Shown: positions 45,074-55,065, numbered from the stretch's first letter. The stretch: DNA of 59,995 nt from Sphingopyxis sp. LC363 (GCF_000756385.1 NZ_JNFC01000021.1:1-59995); one strand, 5' to 3'. A program made the numbers and translations. The notes: a model not told the origin generated them from the sequence alone.

Positions 45074-45616
45074 TCAGCGCGCGACCAGCGCGCCGACGAT
45101 ATGATCGAGCTGGCGCCGGAAGCTCGCATGATCGGGCACCGCATGGACCAGCCCGCGCGCCGTCCAACATAAGGCCTGCGCCATGCTCCCCGCGCGCGGC
45201 ACCGCCGAGCCGGGGCCGCTGAGCCGGATCGCTTCGGCCATCGCCGCGACCAGCCGCCGCTCAGCCGCACGCGCCGCGTCGGGTGGATCGCGCTGGAGCA
45301 TCGCCACGATTTCGGCGCCGTGCGGCGAGGAATGAAGCGCCGCCATATGCCGGCCCACCCACGCGTCGAGCGCATCGGCCAACCGCTCGGCGAGCGTCTT
45401 GGCGGGCTGCTCGATGCTGGCGAGCGCGGCGGCGAGCGACGTATCGACCATGCCTTTGGTCGCCCAGTCGATCAGCGCGCCCTTCGATCCGAAGCGCAGA
45501 TAAAGCGCCTGCCGCGACACGCCGAGCGCCGCGGCGACATCCTCCATCGATGCCTTGCGCAGCCCGTAGCGAGCGAAGGTCGCGACGATCGGATCGAGAG
45601 GAAAATCGCCCGGCAT
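45074..45616 (-). CDS. TetR-family transcriptional regulator
   Basis: 180 aa. The N-terminal helix-turn-helix (about residues 8-52) has FARYGLRKASMEDVAAALGVSRQALYLRFGSKGAL, the TetR signature; the C-terminal ligand domain is not diagnostic. The start is set at 45616 (MPGDFPLDP) because the upstream extension would run through an AT-rich palindrome that is better explained as the operator. It is divergent from hisN and convergent with prs. Confidence 0.9.
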   Translation of the reverse strand: MPGDFPLDPIVATFARYGLRKASMEDVAAALGVSRQALYLRFGSKGALIDWATKGMVDTSLAAALASIEQPAKTLAERLADALDAWVGRHMAALHSSPHGAEIVAMLQRDPPDAARAAERRLVAAMAEAIRLSGPGSAVPRAGSMAQALCWTARGLVHAVPDHASFRRQLDHIVGALVAR

Positions 45617-45622
45617 GAGGCC

Positions 45623-45654
45623 GATTTTACAATTTATATCATGTTTGTAAAATC
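45623..45654. promoter_or_regulatory. TetR operator: 10-bp inverted repeat
   Basis: GATTTTACAA (45623-45632) and TTGTAAAATC (45645-45654) are perfect complements with 12 bases between. Another half-site-like ATCTATAAAATC follows. It starts seven bases before the TetR gene and is the only AT-rich stretch of the intergenic region, so autoregulation is very likely. Confidence 0.75.
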
Positions 45655-45732
45655 TATAAAATCGGGGCCGCTCGGGATGTAATAGCTTTGCATGGACTGG
45701 CGGCGCGGACCGCACTGGGCTAGCGCGAAGCC

Positions 45733-46527
45733 ATGTCGATCACCTCTGACCTCGCGCTCGCCAACCGCCTCGCCGACGCCGCCGGCGAAGCGATCCGTCC
45801 GCTCTTTCGTTCGAACTGGGTCCACGAAGCCAAGGCCGACGCCTCGCCCGTCACCGAGGCCGACCGCGCCGCCGAAGCCGCGATGCGCCGCCTGCTCGAC
45901 GCCGAGGCGCCGCGCGACGGCATCATCGGCGAGGAATATGGCGCCGAGCGCCCCGAAGCCTCGCGCCAGTGGGTGCTCGACCCGATCGACGGCACCGTCA
46001 GCTTCATGGCCGGCCGCCCGATCTTCGGCACGCTGATCGCGCTGCTGCAGGACGGCTGGCCGATCCTCGGCATCATCGACCAGCCGATCGCCGGCGAACG
46101 CTGGGTCGGCGCGTTGGGGCAACCGACCCTGTTCAACGGCGCCCCGGCGCGCGCGCGCGCCTGCCGCAACCTCGCCGACGCCGTGCTCGCGACGACCGGG
46201 CCGCAGTATTTCAGCGACCATGACGGCGAGCATTTCATGGCGCTCGCGGCGAAGACGTCGCACAAGCGGATGGTCTTCGGTGGCGATTGCTATAATTATG
46301 GCCTGCTCGCGAGCGGGCATATCGACCTGGTGGTCGAAGCGGGGCTCAAGCTCCACGACTTCGCCGCGCTCGCGCCGATCGTCGAGGGCGCCGGCGGCAC
46401 CATGTGCGACTGGAACGGCGATCCGCTCAGCGCCGACAGCGCCAAAGAGAATGGGGGCCATGTCATCGCGCTCGGCGACCCGGCGCGGCTCGAAGATGTG
46501 ATCGAGGGGCTCGCCTGCCACCATTGA
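45733..46527 (+). CDS. hisN: Inositol monophosphatase-family histidinol-phosphatase
   Basis: 264 aa. The Mg-dependent phosphatase fold has GEEYG (Glu67/68), the metal-binding WVLDPIDGTVSFMAG (Asp83, Asp86) and, late in the sequence, GHIDLVVEAGLKLHDFAAL. The match to the HisN subgroup, histidinol-phosphate to histidinol, is closer than to SuhB by overall pattern, but substrate choice is inferred. The ATG at 45733 lies 117 bases from the divergent TetR start. A GFA protein gene follows after 31 bases. Confidence 0.85.
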   Translation: MSITSDLALANRLADAAGEAIRPLFRSNWVHEAKADASPVTEADRAAEAAMRRLLDAEAPRDGIIGEEYGAERPEASRQWVLDPIDGTVSFMAGRPIFGTLIALLQDGWPILGIIDQPIAGERWVGALGQPTLFNGAPARARACRNLADAVLATTGPQYFSDHDGEHFMALAAKTSHKRMVFGGDCYNYGLLASGHIDLVVEAGLKLHDFAALAPIVEGAGGTMCDWNGDPLSADSAKENGGHVIALGDPARLEDVIEGLACHH

Positions 46528-46558
46528 GGCCGGGGCCCCGGAAAGGAGAGGAACCGAC

Positions 46559-46909
46559 ATGGCTTATGAAGGAAGCTGTCACTGCGGCGCGGTGACCTAT
46601 AGCGTCGAGGGCGACATTCCCGACACGGCGATGAGCTGCAACTGCTCGCACTGCCGCCGCAAGGGCTTTCTGCTCAGCTTCGTGCCGATCGACCAGTTCC
46701 GGCTGCAGAGCGGCGCCGAGCGGCTGACGTCGTACAAGTTCAACAAGCATAATATCGACCATCAATTCTGCGACGAATGCGGGTGCCAGAGCTTTTCGGT
46801 GGGCACCGGCCCCGACGGCGCGAAGATGGCGGCGGTCAACCTGCGCTGCGTTCCGGGCGCCGATCTCGACGCGCTGAATATCCAGAAGGTCGACGGCGCA
46901 AGTTTCTGA
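46559..46909 (+). CDS. GFA-family (CENP-V/GFA domain) zinc protein
   Basis: 116 aa with the GFA cysteine pattern: GSCHCGAV (Cys7, Cys9), SCNCSHCRRKG (Cys27, 29, 32) and FCDECGCQSF. These bind structural and catalytic zinc. The family is named for glutathione-dependent formaldehyde-activating enzyme, but most members have unproven activity. AGGAGAGG about ten bases before the ATG is a good ribosome site. It may be co-transcribed with hisN. A second GFA gene lies at 50941. Confidence 0.85.
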   Translation: MAYEGSCHCGAVTYSVEGDIPDTAMSCNCSHCRRKGFLLSFVPIDQFRLQSGAERLTSYKFNKHNIDHQFCDECGCQSFSVGTGPDGAKMAAVNLRCVPGADLDALNIQKVDGASF

Positions 46910-47049
46910 TCCCACAACGCTTGCAATTCCGGGCGAATCCACCTAAGCGCGCCGCTTCCGATTGTGTCGGCTGGCTGAAAGGGCTGCCAGGCCGATACGC
47001 AAACGGACTCTAGATTCGGTGCCGGATCTCAACAACATAGGAGACCAAA

Positions 47050-47253
47050 ATGCCCAAGATGAAGACCAAGAGCGGTGTGAAGAAACGCTTCAAATTCACC
47101 GCCTCGGGCAAGGTGAAGCACGGCGTCGCCGGCAAGCGCCACCGCCTGATTTCGCATAACTCGAAATATATCCGCACCAACCGCGGCACCAGCGTGCTCA
47201 GCGATTCGGACGCGGCCCATGTGCGCCTCTGGGCGCCCTACGGCCTGAAGTAA
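47050..47253 (+). CDS. rpmI: 50S ribosomal protein L35
   Basis: 67 aa: [20 protein letters not shown] opening, [18 protein letters not shown], and LWAPYGLK end. AGGAGA seven bases upstream is a clear ribosome site. It heads the rpmI-rplT unit, 13 bases before rplT. In many bacteria L20 represses this operon through its leader; the 140-base leader here has no motif that I can assign with confidence. Confidence 0.97.
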   Translation: MPKMKTKSGVKKRFKFTASGKVKHGVAGKRHRLISHNSKYIRTNRGTSVLSDSDAAHVRLWAPYGLK

Positions 47254-47266
47254 GGAGCGCTAGACG

Positions 47267-47632
47267 ATGTCACGCATCAAACGCGGCACGACCACGCGTG
47301 CCAAGCACAAGCGGATTTTGGATCAGGCGAAGGGCTATTATGGCCGTCGCAAGAATACGATCCGCATCGCCAAGCAGGCGGTCGAAAAGGCCGGCCAATA
47401 CGCCTATCGCGACCGCAAGGTTAAGAAGCGGAGCTTCCGCGCCCTGTGGATCCAGCGCATCAACGCCGCGGTCCGCGCCGAAGGCCTGACCTATTCGCAG
47501 TTCATGCACGGCGTGAAGCTCGCCGGCATCGACCTCGACCGCAAGGTCATGGCCGACCTTGCGATGAACGAAGGCGGCGTGTTCACCGCGATCATCGCGC
47601 AGGCGAAGGCGGCGCTGCCCAAGGCGGCCTGA
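47267..47632 (+). CDS. rplT: 50S ribosomal protein L20
   Basis: 121 aa: [20 protein letters not shown], then [20 protein letters not shown] and [20 protein letters not shown], all canonical. It is needed for early 50S assembly and autoregulation. It is followed 28 bases later by a strong terminator. The unit rpmI-rplT is often followed by pheS-pheT, which are absent here. Confidence 0.98.
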   Translation: MSRIKRGTTTRAKHKRILDQAKGYYGRRKNTIRIAKQAVEKAGQYAYRDRKVKKRSFRALWIQRINAAVRAEGLTYSQFMHGVKLAGIDLDRKVMADLAMNEGGVFTAIIAQAKAALPKAA

Positions 47633-47660
47633 CGCTTTTCAGCCAAGGCGAACGAAATCG

Positions 47661-47689
47661 AGGGCGGTCCCGGCGGGGCCGCCCTTTTT
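47661..47689 (+). terminator. Rho-independent terminator of rpmI-rplT
   Basis: AGGGCGGTCCC / GGGGCCGCCCT stem (47661-47671, 47675-47685, one G-U pair) with a three-base loop and TTTTT at 47685-47689. Confidence 0.9.
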
Positions 47690-47734
47690 CGTTGGAGGTC
47701 CGCAAAGGACCGGTTTCGGTCGGAAGCTGCCGAT

Positions 47735-47870
47735 CCTCCCCGGCACGGGGAGGGGGACCACCGAAGGTGGTGGAGGGGCACAGGCGGAGCGCACGACGCA
47801 GATAGGGCAGGAAACACCTCGCGTGCCCCTCCACCATGCTTCGCATGGTCCCCCTCCCCCAAGGGGGAGG
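47735..47870. repeat. GGGGAGGGGG palindromic repeat pair
   Basis: GATCCTCCCCGGCACGGGGA at 47735 and GGTGGTGGAGGGGCAC are inverted at 47820-47866 as GTGCCCCTCCACCATGCTTCGCATGGTCCCCCTCCCCC. The two arms lie about 40 bases apart and would fold into one long cruciform. The 277-base gap has no gene apart from the rplT terminator. Confidence 0.75.
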
Positions 47871-47909
47871 ACCGTCCGCTCTCCACCCCAAAACAGCCCT
47901 TCACCCTCC

Positions 47910-48800
47910 TCAATCCAACCCCGACTCCCGCATCCGTTCCGTCATCGCGGCGACGAACGCGCGCACCGAGGGCAACCCCGCGCGTGACGGCTCGAACAGC
48001 AGATGGACCGGCAACGGCGGCGGCGCTTCGTCAGCCAGCAACGATATCAGCCGCCCCGCATCGACTGCCTCGGCGAGCTGGTAGCTCAGCAAATTCGCTA
48101 TCCCGAGCCCCGCCTCGGCCGCCGCCAGCACCCCTTCGACGCTGTTGACGGCGAGGCGCGGCGGCGCGCCGAGCCGCCAGCGCCGCGATGCGAATTGCCA
48201 TTCGGTCGTCCAGCGCGGCCCCATCGTGCCGATCAGCTCATGGCCCGCCAGGTCCGCGATCGTCGCGGGCGCCCTGCGGCGCGCGAGATAGGCGGGGCTC
48301 GCGACAAGCATCTGGCGCACCCGGCCGATGCGCTTGGCCTTCAGCGTCGTATCGGCGAGCGGCCCGATCCGCACCGCGACGTCGATCCCTTCCTCGACGA
48401 TGCGGACGTTGCGGTCGATCAGCATCATCCGCACGGCAAGCTCGCGGTGCTGCGCCATCAGCGCGCCGACCACCGGCAGCACATGCAGCCGCCCGAACAT
48501 GACGGGCGCGGTCAGATGGAGCTGCCCACGCGGTTCGGCTTCGGCGCCGCGCAACGCGCGCTCGGCGCCCGCCAGCTCGGCGAGGATGCGCCGCGCCTGC
48601 TCCAGAAAGGCGGCGCCCGCGTCGGTCAGTGCGACCGCACGCGTCGACCGGTGGAACAGCCGCGTCGCCAGCCGCGCCTCGAGCGCCGCGATCCCGCGCG
48701 TCACTGCGGGCGGTGAGCTGCCGAGCTTGCGCGCCGCCGCGGCGAAACCGCCTTCGCTCGCGACCGCGACGAACATTTCGAGCGTGGTGAGCCGGTCCAT
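47910..48800 (-). CDS. LysR-family transcriptional regulator
   Basis: 296 aa. The N-terminal helix-turn-helix, MDRLTTLEMFVAVASEGGFA to about residue 60, is of the single-gene aromatic/stress subgroup (SPPAVTRGIAALEARLATRLFHRSTR). A periplasmic-binding-like effector domain (about 90-290) follows. It is divergent from the FMN-protein/GST/tautomerase operon, which it probably controls; an inverted repeat with LysR-type spacing lies just upstream of its start. Confidence 0.92.
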   Translation of the reverse strand: MDRLTTLEMFVAVASEGGFAAAARKLGSSPPAVTRGIAALEARLATRLFHRSTRAVALTDAGAAFLEQARRILAELAGAERALRGAEAEPRGQLHLTAPVMFGRLHVLPVVGALMAQHRELAVRMMLIDRNVRIVEEGIDVAVRIGPLADTTLKAKRIGRVRQMLVASPAYLARRRAPATIADLAGHELIGTMGPRWTTEWQFASRRWRLGAPPRLAVNSVEGVLAAAEAGLGIANLLSYQLAEAVDAGRLISLLADEAPPPLPVHLLFEPSRAGLPSVRAFVAAMTERMRESGLD

Positions 48801-48804
48801 GATT

Positions 48805-48821
48805 ATTCCAGTCTACGGAAT
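48805..48821. promoter_or_regulatory. LysR-type operator candidate ATTCC-N7-GGAAT
   Basis: Five-base perfect arms with the T-N11-A geometry of LysR sites, in the 92-base region shared by the LysR gene and the divergent operon at 48893. Confidence 0.55.
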
Positions 48822-48892
48822 TAATTTGTCCAATATTCACTCATTATCACCAATCGCGCAATGTCCTAGATCGTCTCCGAAGGGAGCGAACG

Positions 48893-49525
48893 ATGGCGCG
48901 AAATTACCGACACACGCTTTTCAACGACGCGGTGAAGGCGCTGCAGGAACGCCATGGCTCGCGCGCCGCCTATGTGAAGATGGACGCGGGCGCCGACGGC
49001 ACCCCCGATGCGCTGACCGCCAAGGAACTGGGCTATATCGCGCTCCGCGACAGCTTCTATATCGCGAGCGTCACCGCCGACGGCTGGCCCTATATGCAGC
49101 ATCGCGGCGGGCCCGCGGGCTTCCTCCGCCATATCGCGGGCAATCGCATCGGTTTCGCCGACTATCGCGGCAACAAACAATATATCAGCACCGCGAACCT
49201 GATGGGCAACGACCGCGTCTCGCTCTTCCTGATGGATTACCCGAACCGCGACCGGCTGAAGCTTGTCGGCCATGCGACGGTCGTCGAACTTGCCGACGAT
49301 CCCGCCGCGGTCACCGCGCTGATGCCGGAAGGCTATCGCGCGACGCCCGAACGCGCCTTCTTCGTCGACGTGATCGGCTGGGAATGGAATTGTTCGCAGC
49401 ATATCACCCCGCGTTTCACCGAAGCCGAAATATCCGCCGCGGTTCGCCCGATGGCGGCCGAAATCAACCAGCTGCGCGCCGAAATTGCAGCCTTGCGCGC
49501 CGCCCCGAAAGGAGACCGAACATGA
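48893..49525 (+). CDS. Pyridoxamine 5'-phosphate oxidase-family FMN protein
   Basis: 210 aa. The split-barrel FMN-binding core has LGYIALRDSFYIASVTADGWPYMQHRGG, IGFADYRGNKQYISTANL and VSLFLMDYPNRDRLKLVGHA. The C-terminal extension ends in a helical, Glu/Ala-rich segment. Such proteins reduce or bind small electrophiles or flavins; the specific substrate is unknown. AGGGAG nine bases upstream of the ATG at 48893. The stop overlaps the GST start (ATGA). Confidence 0.82.
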   Translation: MARNYRHTLFNDAVKALQERHGSRAAYVKMDAGADGTPDALTAKELGYIALRDSFYIASVTADGWPYMQHRGGPAGFLRHIAGNRIGFADYRGNKQYISTANLMGNDRVSLFLMDYPNRDRLKLVGHATVVELADDPAAVTALMPEGYRATPERAFFVDVIGWEWNCSQHITPRFTEAEISAAVRPMAAEINQLRAEIAALRAAPKGDRT

Positions 49526-50130
49526 TCCACCTCTATGCGTCCGAAATGTCGGGCAATGCCCACAAGGTGCGGATGGCGCTCGCCTTCCTCGGGCTCGGCT
49601 GGGACGAGCGGGCGACCGACGCGGCCGCGCGCACCACCGATGCCTTCCTTGCGCTCAACCCGATGGCGCAGATCCCCGTCTATGTCGAAGGCGATTTCAT
49701 CTTGCGCGACAGCCAGGCGATCCTCGCCTATCTCGCCGCGCGGCACCGGCCCGGCGACTGGGACGGGCGCACGCCCGAGGAACGCGGCGCGATCATGGTC
49801 TGGCTGTCGCACGCAGCGAACGAGATTTTCAACGGCCCCGCGCTGCTTCGCGCCGAGCGCCTGTTCGGCTGGTCGGTCGATCGGGGCCGCGCGGCCGCGG
49901 TCACCGACCGCATCCTGCCGGTGGTCGAGGCGCATCTCGCGGGACGCGACTGGCTGGTCGGCGACCGGCTGACCATCGCCGACCTTGCCGCGAGCCCCTA
50001 TCTCGCGCTCGCGCCCGACGGCGGTGTCGACCTTGAACAATGGCCCGCGATCCACGCCTGGACCCGCCGGATCGCCGCGCTTCCCGCCTTTCCCGCCATG
50101 CCGGGCTGGCCCGCCGAGGGCGCCGCATGA
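49522..50130 (+). CDS. Glutathione S-transferase
   Basis: 202 aa. The thioredoxin-like N-terminal domain has MIHLYASEMSGNAHKVRMAL, with Ser8 or Ser11 as catalytic candidate, then NPMAQIPVYVEGDFILRDSQAILAYLA (cis-Pro and the ES/DS glutathione contact). The C-terminal helical domain has DWLVGDRLTIADLAASPYLAL. It conjugates glutathione to electrophiles. It overlaps the FMN protein gene upstream and shares one base with the tautomerase start downstream, so it is the second gene of a tight four-gene operon. Confidence 0.93.
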   Translation: MIHLYASEMSGNAHKVRMALAFLGLGWDERATDAAARTTDAFLALNPMAQIPVYVEGDFILRDSQAILAYLAARHRPGDWDGRTPEERGAIMVWLSHAANEIFNGPALLRAERLFGWSVDRGRAAAVTDRILPVVEAHLAGRDWLVGDRLTIADLAASPYLALAPDGGVDLEQWPAIHAWTRRIAALPAFPAMPGWPAEGAA

Positions 50131-50381
50131 TGCCCTATGTTGATATCAAGATCACCCGCGAGGCCTGTCCTGAGCGCCTGCAAGGCAGTCGAAGGGGGGC
50201 GACGGCCGAGCAGAAGGCCGAACCGATCGCCGGCGTCACCGACCTGCTCCGGCGCATCCTCGGCAAGAATCCCGCGACCACCGTCGTCGCGATCGATGAG
50301 GTCGACACCGCCAATTGGGGAGTGGGCGGATGGCCCGTGCCGGGCTATCGCGCCGCACAGGCTGCCAAGGAGACCCAGTGA
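50130..50381 (+). CDS. 4-oxalocrotonate tautomerase-family protein with an in-frame repeat insertion
   Basis: 83 aa. The second ATG of ATGATG (50130) is used, because only that start gives MPYVDIKITRE, in which Pro becomes the N-terminal catalytic base after Met removal. The rest reads ATAEQKAEPIAGVTDLLRRILGKNPATTVVAIDEVDTANWGVGG, as in normal 4-OT-like proteins. Between TRE and GATAEQK lie 11 extra residues (ACPERLQGSRR) encoded by a 33-base dispersed repeat (50163-50195). The insert sits in the loop after the first beta strand, so the fold may tolerate it. The family isomerises enol-keto acids or dehalogenates small substrates. Confidence 0.85.
   Translation: MPYVDIKITREACPERLQGSRRGATAEQKAEPIAGVTDLLRRILGKNPATTVVAIDEVDTANWGVGGWPVPGYRAAQAAKETQ
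50163..50195 (+). repeat. Dispersed repeat inserted in frame in the tautomerase gene
   Basis: Bases 50168-50196 (CCTGAGCGCCTGCAAGGCAG core, ending TCGAAGGG) are identical, in inverted orientation, to the 29-base unit at 20646-20674 in a non-coding repeat block. The insert is 33 bases, a multiple of three, and contains no stop codon in this frame. Confidence 0.8.
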
Positions 50382-50839
50382 TGACCGCGAACAACGCCGC
50401 CCCGGCCTTTGCCACGATCATGTTCCTGACCGGGGTCGGCATCCCGATCCTCGCCGCCCTGAACGGCGGGCTCGGCGCGCGGCTCGAAAGCCCGATGGCG
50501 GCCTCGGTGATCCTTTTCAGCCTCGGCCTCCTCATCGCGGTCACCGGCGCGATCGCGACCGGTACGCTCGGGCAGGTGCGGTTGTCGTCCGGCATTCCGG
50601 CGCATTTCTATTTCGGCGGCGCCTTCATGGCCTTTTACGCGATCGCGGTGACGTTCATCGCGCCCAAATTCGGGGTCGGCAACGCGATCTTCTTCGTGCT
50701 CGTCGGCCAGCTGATCAGCGCCGCGACGATCGACCATTTCGGCCTGTTCGGCGCGATCCGCTCGGCAATCGACGCGAAACGCGTCGCGGGGATCGCGCTG
50801 ATGGTCGTGGGGGTGTATTTGGCGCGGCGGACAGGTTGA
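50381..50839 (+). CDS. YdcZ/DUF606-type DMT-superfamily membrane protein
   Basis: 152 aa, about five membrane helices. Opening pattern TIMFLTGVGIPILAALNGGLGARLESPMAASVILFSLG matches DUF606 (YdcZ): a G-P-N-GLG motif followed by a second helix. Members are half-size DMT transporters of unknown substrate. The ATG at 50381 overlaps the tautomerase stop in TGATGA. Fourth and last gene of the LysR-controlled operon; it could export a detoxified product. Confidence 0.78.
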   Translation: MTANNAAPAFATIMFLTGVGIPILAALNGGLGARLESPMAASVILFSLGLLIAVTGAIATGTLGQVRLSSGIPAHFYFGGAFMAFYAIAVTFIAPKFGVGNAIFFVLVGQLISAATIDHFGLFGAIRSAIDAKRVAGIALMVVGVYLARRTG

Positions 50840-50868
50840 CGACAGGTTTCGGCCGGGTGTTGCCATAA

Positions 50869-50925
50869 GATCCTCCCTGTCGCGAAGCCGTGGGGAGGAC
50901 TAAACGCCCGCTCCCCACCCCAAAG
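50869..50925. repeat. GATCCTCCC palindromic repeat fragment
   Basis: GATCCTCCCTGTCGCGAAGCCGTGGGGAGGA forms a hairpin, and GCTCCCCACCCCAAAGCCGCCCTCGCA follows. It is a partial copy of the repeat class seen complete at 20609 and 43798. It separates convergent YdcZ and GFA genes. Confidence 0.65.
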
Positions 50926-50940
50926 CCGCCCTCGCACGCC

Positions 50941-51345
50941 TCACATATGCGCGGTCACCTCCGGCGGGTTCCACCAATTATTGCCCGCGCCATCCATATG
51001 GCTCACCGGCAGCGCCGCCATCTCGGCGGGGGTGAGGTCGTCGAGGCATGCGATCGCGACCGAATAATAGGCGCCACCGATCTCCTCGACATAGCCATGG
51101 CCGAAGGAGGAGACGCCGCACGTCTTGCAGAAGACATGATGCGCGCTGTTCGATCCGAACTGATAGTCGGCGAGCGCCGCGGGATCGGTCAGCAGGCGGA
51201 AGGCGTCGGGCTTGATCTGCGCGCTCCAGTTCCGTTTCTTGGTGCAGATCGAGCAATTGCACTTGCCCGTCCCCGCTTCGAGATCGAGGTCGGCTTCGAA
51301 CTTGACCGCGCCGCAGTGGCACGAACCATGGTGGGTCTTGAGCAT
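50941..51345 (-). CDS. GFA-family (CENP-V/GFA domain) zinc protein
   Basis: 134 aa with the GFA cysteine set: GSCHCGAV, CNCSICTKKRNW and FCKTCGVSSFGHG. It is longer than the copy at 46559 and has a distinct C-terminal GNNWWNPPEV. A glutathione-linked or thiol-adduct lyase role is inferred from the family name only. It lies downstream of the YafY regulator on the same strand, a common pairing that suggests local control. Confidence 0.87.
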   Translation of the reverse strand: MLKTHHGSCHCGAVKFEADLDLEAGTGKCNCSICTKKRNWSAQIKPDAFRLLTDPAALADYQFGSNSAHHVFCKTCGVSSFGHGYVEEIGGAYYSVAIACLDDLTPAEMAALPVSHMDGAGNNWWNPPEVTAHM

Positions 51346-51424
51346 CTTCTATTCTCCGGCTGGCAGCGCGACCCGTCGCGCCCTTCACCCGAAGCGATGT
51401 AGCCTCTGCCCCTGACAGATCGTG

Positions 51425-52120
51425 TCAGGAGGCGTCGTCCCACCCGTTTCGCCGCCACCAGTCGGCCATCAGCACCGCGCGGCGCCGCCCGAACCCCTCA
51501 TCGCCGATCCGCGCCGCGGCGATGCGGTCGATACGGAAACTCCGGTAATCCTGCCGCAGCAGGCACCATGCGGCGATGATCTGCTTCTCCTCGAAATAGG
51601 CGAGCGCGGCGGGCCAGATCGACCGCTCGGTCGCCGTGCCCTTCTCGTCGGCATAGTCGATGTGCAGCACTTTCTCGGCGCGCATCGCCTCGCGCACCGT
51701 CGCGAGCAGCGGCGCGTCGGTTTCGCGCCAACGGCTGTTCACCGGCCACAGCCCCGCCTCGTCGATCCGCTGCCTGAGTTCGTCGGGGCTCGCGGCGGCG
51801 ATCTTGGCGAGCGCCAGCCCTGCCGCGCGCGACAGCGCCCCGTCCTGCCGCCCCTCGACCCAGCGCGCGCCCAATACCAATGCTTCCAGCTCCTCGGCAC
51901 TGAACATCAGGGGCGGCAGGAAGAAACCCGGCCGCAGCACATAGCCGACCCCCGCCTCGCCCTCGACCGGCGCGCCGAGCGCGATCAGCGTCTGGATGTC
52001 GCGATAGAGGGTGCGCACCGACACGCCCTGCTCCTCGGCCAGCGCCTCGGCGGTCACCGGTCGGCGGCGGCGGCGCAGCGTGTCGATGATCGCGAAGAGC
52101 CGTGCCGTCTTGTCCGCCAT
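51425..52120 (-). CDS. YafY-type HTH/WYL-domain transcriptional regulator
   Basis: 231 aa. The N-terminal winged helix is RLFAIIDTLRRRRRPVTAEALAEEQGVSVRTLYRDIQTL (HTH_11). A WYL domain (about 130-215) follows, with VLHIDYADEKGTATERSIWPAALAYFEEKQIIAAWC. WYL domains bind nucleic-acid or nucleotide-like ligands in several regulators. It precedes the GFA gene by 79 bases and probably regulates it. Confidence 0.9.
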   Translation of the reverse strand: MADKTARLFAIIDTLRRRRRPVTAEALAEEQGVSVRTLYRDIQTLIALGAPVEGEAGVGYVLRPGFFLPPLMFSAEELEALVLGARWVEGRQDGALSRAAGLALAKIAAASPDELRQRIDEAGLWPVNSRWRETDAPLLATVREAMRAEKVLHIDYADEKGTATERSIWPAALAYFEEKQIIAAWCLLRQDYRSFRIDRIAAARIGDEGFGRRRAVLMADWWRRNGWDDAS

Positions 52121-52136
52121 GGTGCCCTTCGTCCGT

Positions 52137-52577
52137 TCAGCGCCGCCGATAGGTCCAGCGCCGCGGCTTCGACCCGTCGATCGCCGAGATCGTCGCGGTC
52201 AGCGTGTCGCCGTCGCGGGCATAGACGATGCGCTGCGGATAATCATGCGCCGGATTCTCGAAGGTCGCGCTGGCCGTGTCGTGCCGTACCAGCGCGAACG
52301 CGACCGGCGCCCCGCCCTGCGGCATCGCGATATAGGAAATCGCGCCATCCTCGCCCGCCGCGATGCGGATGAATTCGAACTCGCGCAGCGCCTCGCCGCG
52401 TCCCGACCGGCTTACCCCCAGCATCACCCCGCCGCGCGGGGCCGTCCAGCTTTCCTCGGTCCAGCGCTCGCCGTCCTCGCGCACCCAGTCGCCCGCGAGC
52501 CAGCCGAGATCGTCCACGCGCGCCGCCGGGCTCGCCGCCACCAGCAACCCCGCCAAGACCGCCGCCATGATCCGCAT
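52137..52577 (-). CDS. Secreted DUF6265-type protein
   Basis: 146 aa. The signal peptide (about 1-20) is followed by a lipocalin-like domain: LGWLAGDWVREDGERWTEESWTAPRGGVMLGVSRSGRGE, then EFEFIRIA and FENPAHDYPQRIVY. This pattern is DUF6265, periplasmic or secreted proteins of unknown ligand. ATG 52577 is preferred to 52592 because GGGAG lies about nine bases before it. It is the upstream neighbour of the YafY gene on the same strand, with 16 bases between. Confidence 0.75.
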   Translation of the reverse strand: MRIMAAVLAGLLVAASPAARVDDLGWLAGDWVREDGERWTEESWTAPRGGVMLGVSRSGRGEALREFEFIRIAAGEDGAISYIAMPQGGAPVAFALVRHDTASATFENPAHDYPQRIVYARDGDTLTATISAIDGSKPRRWTYRRR

Positions 52578-52662
52578 GAATATCTCCCTCACCGCTCCTT
52601 ACCACCGGGGCATCGGCACCGCCATGGACAGCGCACCCCCCGCCGCCTATAACCCCTCCATC

Positions 52663-54700
<2,038 letters not shown>

Positions 54701-54723
54701 AGCTCATCACCCATAAAAATATG

Positions 54724-54746
54724 GGCGCGAGACTAGGTCTCGCGCC
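54724..54746 (+). terminator. Hairpin after thiC
   Basis: Perfect ten-bp stem GGCGCGAGAC / GTCTCGCGCC with a TAG loop, 24 bases past the thiC stop, with an outer ATATG/CATAT pair. There is no T-run. It also marks the sharp change to AT-rich island DNA. Confidence 0.55.
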
Positions 54747-55017
54747 TACCATATGGTTCCGAGGAGCATCGCAAGGAACGGATAAGAGAGAGCATACGAA
54801 ACAGTCTTCCCATATCAACTCCTGAACCTGATATCGCGCAGAAGGTCGAGGAAATAATCATAAGGGACTATGACGAAGGAGTACGTCAAGTCATATTTAT
54901 GGAACCCTATCCAAAAAGCAAAGCAAAGCAGCTTCACAAGAACGAAATAGAGATAGAGAAATCAAGTGAAACTCGCGTTTCATTTGTTCCATTTCTAGGC
55001 ATATCCCCATTTAGATA
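54737..55017 (+). pseudogene. Remnant of anti-phage dCTP-deaminase-like gene, upstream part
   Basis: The frame is open from just after a TAG at 54734 to the insertion element. It encodes PYGSEEHRKERI, then VIFMEPYPKSKA and VSFVPFLGISPFRY. The EPYPKS and F-PFLGISP-RYRD signatures are those of the C-terminal part of anti-phage deoxycytidylate-deaminase proteins (N-terminal P-loop kinase plus zinc deaminase). The kinase domain and the HAE/PCxxC zinc motifs expected upstream are absent, so the gene was 5'-truncated or internally deleted. GC is clearly lower than in thiC. It continues at 58132. Confidence 0.65.
55010..55017. repeat. Target-site duplication, left copy (TTTAGATA)
   Basis: Eight bases, identical to 58132-58139. 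An eight-base duplication is usual for IS1595-family insertion. Confidence 0.9.
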
Positions 55018-55045
55018 CCCGTTTATCCCCTTGACGCATGTATGG
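55018..55045 (+). repeat. Left terminal inverted repeat
   Basis: CCCGTTTATCCCCTTGACGC plus ATGTATGG, a perfect complement of 58104-58131. The transposase start lies 21 bases inside. Confidence 0.93.
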
Positions 55046-55065
55046 GACTCTGCCATTAAGATGGC

